This document shows, one piece after another, positions 25,608-32,509 of a stretch of 64,000 nucleotides of DNA. Within the stretch, counting starts at the first letter, position 1. Each line of letters opens with the position of its first letter. This DNA is from Bifidobacterium vansinderenii. GTDB lineage: Bacteria; Actinomycetota; Actinomycetes; Actinomycetales; Bifidobacteriaceae. The DNA is taken from the NCBI RefSeq assembly GCF_002234915.1, contig NZ_NEWD01000021.1, forward strand, positions 29,528 to 93,527, written 5' to 3'. The position numbers and the translations under genes were made by a program. The notes under the pieces were generated by a model. The model saw only the letters and a program-made list of their open reading frames with translations, ran no database searches and had not been told where the DNA came from.

Positions 25608-25870
25608 AGGGGGCGCCACGATTACGTTCCGTTGCGTCCAATGAACGATACGCATCCGACGCGAGTGCTGCGAGTACGTTCCGATGGAGAAGCGAAACGG
25701 AACGTACTCGAAAAGGACGATACGGTTACGTTCCGTCGTGAGTGCGGGACGAAACGTAACCGAATGTAGTGCCACGATTACGTTCTGGTGTGAGTATGAG
25801 ACGAAACGTAACCAAACGTAGTGCCACGGTTACGCTCCGTTGCGGATGATGGACGGAACGTAACCGAAGA
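25608..25870. repeat. Cluster of degenerate palindromic ACGTTCC repeats
   Basis: About four to five units of ~50-60 bp, each of the form GGTTACGTTCCGT ... ACGAAACGTAACC with a variable centre and a CGTAGTGCCACG-like joint. The arms are inverted repeats of each other, so single units and neighbouring units can both pair. Confidence 0.7.
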
Positions 25871-25874
25871 TACG

Positions 25875-25905
25875 AAAAAAGCTCCTCTCGGAGGGGAGAG
25901 GAGCT
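25875..25905 (-). terminator. Terminator of the hxl operon
   Basis: On the minus strand AGCTCCTCTC/GAGAGGAGCT is followed by TTTTTT. It lies 86 bases after the hxlB stop. Confidence 0.85.
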
Positions 25906-25990
25906 GAGCTGTGCCACGACTACCGCGGTATGGGCTTATCTATCGGAGTGACTGAGCGTCCACGGTAGCGTTTGCCGAGGTGACCGAGCG

Positions 25991-26554
25991 TCACTCCACG
26001 TTGGCGTGATTGGCGTTGGCCTGGGCGTCGGACACGTTGTCGCGACGGGAGAGCATGAGGCACAGGGCGTCGAGTGCGATGTGCACGCTCTGGTCGAACA
26101 GCGAGCTCAGCAGCTGGATCGAACCGCCGGCCTCGCCCTTCACACGACCCGGCACCAGGATCACGGCGTCCGCGGCGGCGGCCAGCGGCGACTCTGGCTT
26201 GGACGTGACGGCGATCACCTTCACGCCGAGCTTCTTCGCGGCCTCGGCGTCCTCCACGGTCTTGCGGGTCTTGCCCGAACCGGAGATGGCGAGCAGCACG
26301 TCGCCTTCGTGCATGGACGGGCAGATCGTCTCGCCCATCATGTAGCTCGTGTAGCCGATGTGCATCATACGCATGGCGAAGCTACGTGCCTGGAATCCGG
26401 AACGACCCTCGCCGGTGGCGTACACGCGGTCGTTGCGGCCGATCACATCGCGTGCGGCGGTCAGATCGGCCTCGTCCATCTTGGCGATGACGCCCTGGAT
26501 CTCCTCAACGATCTGGTCGAGAATGCGCGGTTCGGTGGTGGTTTCGTTGGTCAT
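25991..26554 (-). CDS. hxlB: 6-phospho-3-hexuloisomerase
   Basis: SIS-domain isomerase that interconverts D-arabino-3-hexulose 6-phosphate and fructose 6-phosphate. It has 187 residues. Visible are YATGEGRSGFQARSFAMRMM, GETICPSMHEGDVLLAISGS (substrate phosphate loop), GSGKTRKTVEDAEAAKKLG and ILVPGRVKGE. AAGAGAA before the ATG at 26554 sets the start within a longer open frame. It is the last gene of a five-gene minus-strand operon and follows hxlA by 80 bp. In methylotrophs it works with HxlA in formaldehyde fixation; in bifidobacteria, where fructose 6-phosphate enters the phosphoketolase route, the likely role is joining an unusual hexulose phosphate to fructose 6-phosphate. Confidence 0.88.
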   Translation of the reverse strand: MTNETTTEPRILDQIVEEIQGVIAKMDEADLTAARDVIGRNDRVYATGEGRSGFQARSFAMRMMHIGYTSYMMGETICPSMHEGDVLLAISGSGKTRKTVEDAEAAKKLGVKVIAVTSKPESPLAAAADAVILVPGRVKGEAGGSIQLLSSLFDQSVHIALDALCLMLSRRDNVSDAQANANHANVE

Positions 26555-26634
26555 GATGATTCTCTTTTCTGTGTGATCTTTTCCGTGTGTGTGGTGAAGT
26601 GGATGATTGATTGACGACGAGGAATCGGCCCCGT

Positions 26635-27255
26635 TCAGCCGCACAGCCCCTTGCATTCGGCGCAGGCGGCGGCGATATCGTCGGCCTTGGTGATGGCCGA
26701 ACCCATGATCGTGATCTCCACGCCCTCGGCGGCCAGTCCGGCGAGCTGGTCTTTCTTGATGCCGCCCGCGATGGCGATGCGACGGATCTGCGGATACTTC
26801 GCCTTGAACGCACGCACCTGGCCGACCGGATCAGCGGTTGCGCCCGAATCGATCGACGTATGCAGACAGTACACGGCGTTCTCGAATCCGGAGATCTTCT
26901 CGATGCGATCCTCGTCGCACTCCAGAAGATCGATCATCATCACACCGTCGTGCGTTTCGGCCGACGCGTAGCACACCTCGAGCGTGCCGAGCGATGACGA
27001 GCCCATCACGGTCAGGTACGCGAATCCGCAGTCGAAGCCGAGATCGAACTCGTACTTGCCCTCGTCGCACGTCTTGATGTCGCCGAGCACGGCGGTGCCG
27101 TCCGCGGCCTCGATCAGCGGGCCGAGCGCACGCACGCCGAACTCCTTGGTCAGCGACGTGCCGACCTCGATCACATCGGCCGTACCGGCCACCTGACGAA
27201 TGATCTCCACCGCGCGCGGGATGTCCACGCGGTCGATTGCAACCTGCAGTTTCAC
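26635..27255 (-). CDS. hxlA: 3-hexulose-6-phosphate synthase-like protein (OMP decarboxylase superfamily)
   Basis: Aldolase-type TIM barrel, 206 residues. The hallmark D-x-K-x-x-D occurs as LGDIKTCDEG. VIEVGTSLTKEFG, YLTVMGSSSLGTLE, CLHTSIDSGATADP and IAIAGGIKKDQL complete a fold shared by hexulose-6-phosphate synthase and 3-keto-L-gulonate-6-phosphate decarboxylase (UlaD). Pairing with hxlB favours the first, but divergence at the VTVMGSSS and CLHTSID segments leaves a decarboxylase open. It starts with GTG, overlapping the stop of the kinase gene by four bases (GTGA), so the two are translationally coupled. Confidence 0.8.
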   Translation of the reverse strand: MKLQVAIDRVDIPRAVEIIRQVAGTADVIEVGTSLTKEFGVRALGPLIEAADGTAVLGDIKTCDEGKYEFDLGFDCGFAYLTVMGSSSLGTLEVCYASAETHDGVMMIDLLECDEDRIEKISGFENAVYCLHTSIDSGATADPVGQVRAFKAKYPQIRRIAIAGGIKKDQLAGLAAEGVEITIMGSAITKADDIAAACAECKGLCG

Positions 27256-28223
27256 AGCGATACTTCCTTCCTGGGGGTGTTGGCGATGAACGATTCCAGC
27301 TGTTCGCGGGTGGGCAGGCCCTCCGAATCGGAGACGTTGGTCACCTGGATGGCGCCCACGGCGTTCGCGCGCTCAAGCAGACGCTCGGCCGGCAGACCCT
27401 CCAGCAGCGCGGTGATCGCACCGGATGCGAAGCCGTCGCCAGCGCCCACGGTGTCGACCACGTCCACCACGAAACTGGGGACCACGGTCTCCACTCGCTC
27501 GCCGTCCGCGTTGCGGGAGAACAGTGCGGATCCGCTGGCGCCGAGCTTGATGATGACCTGCTTGACGCCCATGTCGAGATAGAAGTCGGCCACGTCGCGC
27601 GCGTTCTCGCGTCCGGAGAACATCTGGCCTTCGGACAGGCCCGGCATGAACACGTCGCACTTGGCGGCGAGCTTGTTGGTGGCGGCGATCATCTCCTCCT
27701 CGCTCGGCCACAGCGTAGGGCGCGGGTTCGGGTCGAACGTGACGAGCGCGCCGTGCACGCGGGCGGCGTTGACCAGTCGCTCGATGGTCTCGTACGTGTT
27801 TTCGGCGAGGGCCGCGAACACGCCGGACACGTGCAGGATCTTCAGGCCGCTGAAGTCGATGCCGTCGACGATGTCGGGCGTGGTGCGGCTGGCGGCCGAG
27901 CCCTTGCGGAAGTAGATGACCTTGGGGTCGCCGTCGGGCAGGACCACCTTGAGCTGGGAGCCGGTGGCCGCCTCGTTGCTGCGGCGGATGTTGGCGGTGT
28001 CGATGCCGGCGTTGGTCATGTAGTCGACGATCATGTCGCCCTGCCAGTCGTTGCCGAGCGTGGTCACGTAGCTGACGGTGTGGCCTTGACGGCGTACGCC
28101 GATGGCGACGTTGAATTCGGCGCCGGCCATCTGGGTGGGCAGCGTGCGGGCTTCCATGTAGGTCTGGTCGGAGTCGGCGATGAGATTCACCATAGGTTCG
28201 CCGATGGTCATGACTTCGGTCAT
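27252..28223 (-). CDS. PfkB-family sugar kinase, KDG kinase-like
   Basis: Ribokinase-fold carbohydrate kinase, 323 residues. Features: MTIGEPMVNL, AGAEFNVAIGVRRQGHTVSY, YFRKGSAASRTTP, FDPNPRPTLWPS and the catalytic DTVGAGDGFASG with the base Asp. It resembles the kdgK product at 35361-36344 (both have YFRKGSAAS and FDPN.RP.LWPS), so KDG or a similar keto-acid or ketose is a plausible substrate. AAGGAACCGCA precedes the ATG. It overlaps hxlA by four bases and is separated from the isomerase gene by two inverted two-hairpin repeats. Confidence 0.87.
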   Translation of the reverse strand: MTEVMTIGEPMVNLIADSDQTYMEARTLPTQMAGAEFNVAIGVRRQGHTVSYVTTLGNDWQGDMIVDYMTNAGIDTANIRRSNEAATGSQLKVVLPDGDPKVIYFRKGSAASRTTPDIVDGIDFSGLKILHVSGVFAALAENTYETIERLVNAARVHGALVTFDPNPRPTLWPSEEEMIAATNKLAAKCDVFMPGLSEGQMFSGRENARDVADFYLDMGVKQVIIKLGASGSALFSRNADGERVETVVPSFVVDVVDTVGAGDGFASGAITALLEGLPAERLLERANAVGAIQVTNVSDSEGLPTREQLESFIANTPRKEVSL

Positions 28224-28315
28224 TGCGGTTCCTTACGTGCGGGGATGTGTGTGGTGGGGGATGCGTGTGGGAGTGGTGGTGTGGGGGAAGGAAACGGGAG
28301 AGACAGGATTTCTGT

Positions 28316-28464
28316 GTGCTCCCTCCAGGGGAGGGAGCTGGCGTGCGAAGCACGACTGAGGGAGGGAAGTGAGAGCGGTGGCGGGGGAATGAAACCAACC
28401 GGCTTTGCCATCCCTCCCTCAGTCACGGCAATGCCGTGACAGCTCCCTCCCTCGGAAGGAGCAC
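28316..28464. repeat. Two type B repeats inside the hxl operon
   Basis: Direct copy 28316-28367 (second stem GCGTGC/GCACG with GAA loop) and inverted copy 28412-28464 (GTCACGGC/GCCGTGAC). They separate the isomerase and kinase genes and could set their relative expression. Confidence 0.85.
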
Positions 28465-28478
28465 GCTGGGGAGAAGCC

Positions 28479-29228
28479 TTACGCCAGCGCGGCGCGGACC
28501 TGCTCGTACTGGGGGGCGACGTTTGCGGCGTCGATCGGGAACTCGAGGAACACGGGCACGCCGGCGGGCAGCTGTGCGAGCAGCGCCTTCCAGTCGATCA
28601 CGCCGTCCTCGAGCATGGTGGTGGCGAGCTGGTCGCGCTCGGCCGCGCCGTTCACGTTCTTCAGGTGGAACACGCTGATCGAATCCTTGAGCTCGTCGAA
28701 CGCGGCGACCGGATCCTCGCCGCGCCAGAACCAGTTGCCGAGGTCGAACGTGTAGCCGATCGCGCTGCCGGCCGCGGCCACGTTGGCGAGCGAGGCGCGC
28801 GTGCAGTCAAGCGTGCCGTTCTCCGGGGTCTGGTCGTTCTCGATGGTCACGCTCACGCCGTACTTGGCGGCCAGTGCGTCGATTGTGTGCAGCACGTCGG
28901 CGGCCACGTCCTTCACGTCGCCCTGGTTGAGCTTCACGTTCTTGGCGCCCATGCGCTTGGCCTCGCCGAAGTACTGTTCCAGCGCAGGGTTGGCGGCGCC
29001 GTTCGCGGTGATGACCTCGGGCACGGAGTAGAACAGGTCGAGTCCGCCGGCCTTGGCCGCGGCGGCGATGCGGTCGAATTCGACGTCGTCGGCGATGTAT
29101 TCGCGGCGGACCTCGGCGAGCGTGACGCCCAGATCGGCGATGCGCGGCAGCACCACGGACTGCGGGGTGCCGTTGGCGAGGTCGGTCATGTAGACGAGGG
29201 TGTTGATGCCGATGGTGTGGGTGGTCAT
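28479..29228 (-). CDS. Sugar-phosphate isomerase/epimerase-like TIM-barrel protein
   Basis: 249 residues, xylose-isomerase-like (AP-endonuclease 2) superfamily. It begins IGINTLVYMTDL and contains AEVRREYIADD, AKRMGAKNVKLNQGDVKD, VTIENDQTPENG with the conserved Glu, TFDLGNWFWRGEDP with a likely metal Asp, VFHLKNVNG and FLEFPID. The layout fits cytosolic epimerases acting on ketoses, hydroxypyruvate or sugar acids; the substrate is not known. AAAGGATTTTCC precedes the ATG at 29228. It lies second in the operon after the permease, so it probably converts the imported compound into the kinase substrate. Confidence 0.82.
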   Translation of the reverse strand: MTTHTIGINTLVYMTDLANGTPQSVVLPRIADLGVTLAEVRREYIADDVEFDRIAAAAKAGGLDLFYSVPEVITANGAANPALEQYFGEAKRMGAKNVKLNQGDVKDVAADVLHTIDALAAKYGVSVTIENDQTPENGTLDCTRASLANVAAAGSAIGYTFDLGNWFWRGEDPVAAFDELKDSISVFHLKNVNGAAERDQLATTMLEDGVIDWKALLAQLPAGVPVFLEFPIDAANVAPQYEQVRAALA

Positions 29229-29351
29229 GGAAAATCCTTTCGTAATGTTCGGTGCGGTTCCGGGACCGTGACCGTCGTGGTGATCGTCGCGGTGTTATCG
29301 CGGTCCCGGAATCGGTAGTAGTCGGGGGAGCGCCCAAGCCGGGCGGGGTAT

Positions 29352-30677
29352 CTAGAACAGCAGCAGTCCGGCGAGTCCCATGATCGGGAAGGTGCAGGCC
29401 CAGTAGACGGGCACGCCGTTCTTGAGGAAGGTCTTCGGCTCGAGTCCGGTGTAGCCCACCGACCAGGTGTTCCACGACTGGGTGATGCAGGCGGAGATGC
29501 AGGTCATGGACGGCACCACGAGCAGGGCGAACAGGAACCAGGCGTTGAACATGCCGGTGGCCATGAAGATGCTGATCACCGCGGAGCCGGCGCCGTACAG
29601 TTCCAGCGGGCCGCGGAACAGGGCAAGCGGGGCGAGGATGCAGAACGCGAGGCCGAGGATGAACATGTTGTTCGGGATGAGCGGGGTGAGCACCGGGCCG
29701 AAGTCCTTCATCACGGTGACGGCGATCTCCTGGAAGAAGCGCAGCACGAGCAGCATGATGATCAGCGGGCCGATGTCGCCGATGGCGGTCTTGGCGGTGG
29801 ATTCGAGCATCTTGCCGAAGCCCTTGATCGACTTCATGTGGCCGGTGAACGCGAAGGTGAGGATGGTGGCGAGCATGAGGGCCGGCACGGCGTTCCACTG
29901 CAGGATGATGCACAGCGCCACGGGCACGATCGGCATGATGTAGGTCCACGCGGGCACGTCGGGGATGTTCGTCGGCTGCTCGTCGGGATCGCCCACCTCG
30001 TACGGGGTGCCGTTCTTGATGGCCTTGGAGTTGATGAGGATGAAGATGATCACGCCGAGCATCTGCACGAGCAGGGCGGCGATGCCGAAGCGCAGGTAGT
30101 GGGTGCCCCATTCGACCACGGATCCGTCGGGGGACTTGTAGTCCTGGTAGAAGGCGGCGAACTGGACGAACAGCACGCTGTTGACCCACATGGCGGCACC
30201 GATCGACAGGGTGAAGACGGGGACGGCCACGCGCTTGGGCACGCCGAGGCGGCCCATGATCGGGAAGAGGATCACGCCGATGGCGATCGCGGAGCCCACG
30301 CCGTAGGCGCTGGTGAAGATGAGGCAGGTGACGGCGGCCATGCAGATGGTGGCGAGGACGGGGTTCTTCTCGCCCACCTTGGCGGTGCGGTAGGAGATGG
30401 ACGATGCGATGCCGGTGTCCACGAGCACGCGGCCGAACCATGCGCCGCAGACGATCTGAATGATCGTGGGGCCGTAGGTGAGGGCCGGCTGTGCGAAGAT
30501 GTCCTCCACCACGTCGAACGGTTCGCCGACGCCGAATGCCACGCCGAGGAAGTAGATGAGCAGCCAAACGATGGTCTGCACAAAGAATCCGATGGTGAGG
30601 TTGCCGCCCTTCATCGCGTACACCGCGAAGCAGACGAAGGAGAGGATGAGCAGTAAGCCCATGACGCCTGTGATCAT
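29352..30677 (-). CDS. Polytopic permease of the GntP/citrate (ion transporter) type
   Basis: Membrane carrier of 441 residues with about 12 predicted membrane segments (ITGVMGLLLILSFVCFAVYA, IGFFVQTIVWLLIYFLGVAF, AIGVILFPIMGRLG and others). It has a repeated two-half layout and the motif GPLIIMLLVLRFFQEI, resembling carriers for gluconate, citrate or other hydroxy acids rather than GPH sugar transporters. AAGGAGG ahead of the ATG is strong. It is the first gene of the operon that continues through isomerase, kinase, hxlA and hxlB. The operator-like boxes at 30795-30870 lie just upstream. The carried compound is unknown; a sugar acid or polyol acid is inferred. Confidence 0.8.
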   Translation of the reverse strand: MITGVMGLLLILSFVCFAVYAMKGGNLTIGFFVQTIVWLLIYFLGVAFGVGEPFDVVEDIFAQPALTYGPTIIQIVCGAWFGRVLVDTGIASSISYRTAKVGEKNPVLATICMAAVTCLIFTSAYGVGSAIAIGVILFPIMGRLGVPKRVAVPVFTLSIGAAMWVNSVLFVQFAAFYQDYKSPDGSVVEWGTHYLRFGIAALLVQMLGVIIFILINSKAIKNGTPYEVGDPDEQPTNIPDVPAWTYIMPIVPVALCIILQWNAVPALMLATILTFAFTGHMKSIKGFGKMLESTAKTAIGDIGPLIIMLLVLRFFQEIAVTVMKDFGPVLTPLIPNNMFILGLAFCILAPLALFRGPLELYGAGSAVISIFMATGMFNAWFLFALLVVPSMTCISACITQSWNTWSVGYTGLEPKTFLKNGVPVYWACTFPIMGLAGLLLF

Positions 30678-30794
30678 TGTGCTCCTCCTTGAGCTGTTCT
30701 CTTTCCTTGAGTATGGAATTGCCGGCGGATCGGCTGTGCAGGTCGTTGCGTGTCCGCCGTTCCGTTGTTGCTGGTTTTGTTATCTGTTGTTGTT

Positions 30795-30870
30795 TGTGTA
30801 CCGGTTTTGTGTACCGGTTAACAAGCGTTGATTAGAGTATGCCACGCTTATGTGTACCGGTCAACTAACG
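30795..30870. promoter_or_regulatory. Three candidate operators of the LacI regulator
   Basis: TGTGTACCGG (30795-30804), TGTGTACCGGTTAACA (30808-30823) and TGTGTACCGGTCAAC (30851-30865) precede the permease gene. The core ACCGGTTAACA recurs ahead of the regulator gene at 32520-32534. Confidence 0.6.
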
Positions 30871-30973
30871 TTCACCACGGCGTGTCGTTGATGCGGCTGG
30901 ACGTGCCGAGAGGAGGTGGGGTGTGTGGCTGGGTGTGTGGGATGGGGCTATGGGTGTGGCTGGGTGCTTTTGA

Positions 30974-31089
30974 TCCCTCCCTCAGTCGCGCTTTGCGTGC
31001 CAGCTCCCTCCCTAGGAGGGAGCACGGAGGAATTGCTGATGGCTTCCCCTTGAGGGGAAGCTGGCGGCCGAAGGCCGACTGATGAGGTG
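30974..31089. repeat. Type B (inverted) and type A two-hairpin repeats
   Basis: 30974-31025 is type B inverted; 31043-31089 is type A with second stem GGC.GCC-type and tail CTGATGAGGTG. Confidence 0.85.
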
Positions 31090-31195
31090 ATCGCGGCCGA
31101 ACGACCGCGGAATATACGGCATCGACCGCAGGTCGATCCGCTTCAATCGTCGACACCCTCCAAGCTTTGAAATCCCGAGGGTTGTGAGCCTCTCG

Positions 31196-32419
31196 CTACG
31201 CCGCAGTGGAGCCGAACACCCGCAGCTGCGCGGGAATCTCCACCAGTTGCGCGGGGGAGGAGTCGCCGTCGTAGATGCGGGCGATGAGTCGCGCCGCCGC
31301 CGTGCGTCCCATGAGCACCGGGTCCTGATCCACGCAGGTGATGCCCGGTCCGCTGTACCGTGCCCAGCGCTTGGTGGCGAACGCGCACAGGCCCACCGTC
31401 GTGCCCACGCCATTCACCGTGCCGGTGCCGTTTGACGTACCGGTCTCATCCGCCGCGCTGGTGTCGTTCGACACGTCCGTGCCGTTTGCCGTGCCGGTGC
31501 CGTTCGCCGCGCCGCGCTCAGCTCCGTCCCCGGACGGCTGATCATGCGCCTCGCTCAGATCGGCCAGCACGGCGAACACGTCGCACATCGCATCCTCGTT
31601 GTTGGCGAACACGCACACGCGCTCGTCGTGATGCGCGTCGAGGATCGCGCCCAGTCGCACGGCGAGTCCGCTCTCGTTGCCTGACGTGGTCCGTGCCGCG
31701 TCGTCCGTGCAGTTCCCGCCGTCGCGCGGCGAATCGGCGTACTCCAGCACCTCGCCGGCAAGATCGTGCCCGGCGAAGTAGTCGAGCGCCGCGTCGGCGC
31801 GCGCACGCCTGGTGGTGATTCCGTCGATCGTCTGTGTCACGAACACCACGTAGTCGTATCCACGGTCGTGCACATGATCAAGCATCGTATCCACCGCGCC
31901 GGCGTTGTCGGTCACAATGCAGTCGCACACCGGCGGCGTGATCATACGGTCGAGCAGCACGATCGGCGGATTGCCGGCCGTATTCGCGAACGTCGTCAGG
32001 AACTCGTCGTTGCCGCCCACGGTGTTGACGATCAGGCCATCCACTTGCGAATCCATCAGCGATTCGATGGCCGTGCGCTCCAGCTTCGGATCGTCGTCGG
32101 CGTCGCTGACCAGCAGCTGGATGCCACGCTCGCGGCACACGGACTGCATGCCCTTGAGCAGCTGCGAGCTGAACGGGTTGCTGATGTTTGCGATCGTCAC
32201 GCCGATCATGCGGCTGTTCGTGGCCTTGAGTCCCTGCGCCATCTTGTTCGGCCGGTAGTCGAGTTCCCTGATCACCGTTTCGATGCGTGACCGCGTGTCG
32301 GCGGACATGTAGTCGTATTCGCCATGCAGATACCGCGAGATCGTGGTCTTGGACACGCCCACCGCGGCAGCCACGTCGGCGATGCTGGGCTTGCGCTTTC
32401 CCTTCGTGGGGCGACTCAT
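31196..32419 (-). CDS. LacI-family regulator of the hxl operon, with low-complexity insert
   Basis: Repressor of 407 residues. The HTH is PSIADVAAAVGVSKTTISRY with LHGEYDYMSADTRSRIETVI, typical of KdgR/LacI proteins that act on sugar-acid genes. The sensor includes VTIANISNPFSSQLLKGMQS and a C-terminal ITCVDQDPVLMGRTAAARLI. Unusually, about 45 residues (~295-340) form a Thr/Asn/Gly-rich insert with repeated NGTGT-like units in the sensor domain, encoded by tandem GTGCCGGTGCCGTT-type DNA. AAGGAGGT five bases before the ATG at 32419 selects it over upstream frames. It is transcribed towards the hxl permease, separated by the operator region. Confidence 0.88.
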   Translation of the reverse strand: MSRPTKGKRKPSIADVAAAVGVSKTTISRYLHGEYDYMSADTRSRIETVIRELDYRPNKMAQGLKATNSRMIGVTIANISNPFSSQLLKGMQSVCRERGIQLLVSDADDDPKLERTAIESLMDSQVDGLIVNTVGGNDEFLTTFANTAGNPPIVLLDRMITPPVCDCIVTDNAGAVDTMLDHVHDRGYDYVVFVTQTIDGITTRRARADAALDYFAGHDLAGEVLEYADSPRDGGNCTDDAARTTSGNESGLAVRLGAILDAHHDERVCVFANNEDAMCDVFAVLADLSEAHDQPSGDGAERGAANGTGTANGTDVSNDTSAADETGTSNGTGTVNGVGTTVGLCAFATKRWARYSGPGITCVDQDPVLMGRTAAARLIARIYDGDSSPAQLVEIPAQLRVFGSTAA

Positions 32420-32509
32420 TCGAAACCTCCTTGAATGCCGTGCCCGTGCGTGGATGCGGTCGGGCGCGGCGTCGGACACGCGGATGGGTGACCTGCATGA
32501 TTTTCCGCT

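Larger units (their letters stand above)
25066..25990. other. Long gene-free region with degenerate repeats
   Basis: 925 bp without a credible gene. After the uxuA terminator there are repeated GACCCGCACTG units (25250-25385), repeated TGCGTGCGTCAAAT/TGTGCGGCAAAT units (25395-25575) and a run of palindromic ACGTTCC units (25608-25865), ending at the terminator of the minus-strand operon. Confidence 0.7.
30678..31195. other. Control and repeat region upstream of the hxl operon
   Basis: No gene is supported. It holds the ACCGG boxes of the operon promoter, one inverted type B repeat (30974-31025), one type A repeat (31043-31089) and short palindromes near 31095-31135. Confidence 0.65.

Noticed and set aside
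25250..25770. Short open frames in the 25.1-26.0 kb gap
   Set aside because: All are Arg/Cys-rich frames of 60-95 codons over the repeat block with no ribosome site, on both strands; they look like chance frames.
25395..25870. CRISPR array
   Set aside because: Units are degenerate, palindromic and irregularly spaced, there are no uniform spacers, and no cas gene lies nearby.
26635..27255. 3-keto-L-gulonate-6-phosphate decarboxylase (ulaD)
   Set aside because: Same superfamily and the D-x-K-x-x-D motif fits, but no ascorbate PTS, UlaE or UlaF partner is present and hxlB lies next to it. Kept only as an alternative.
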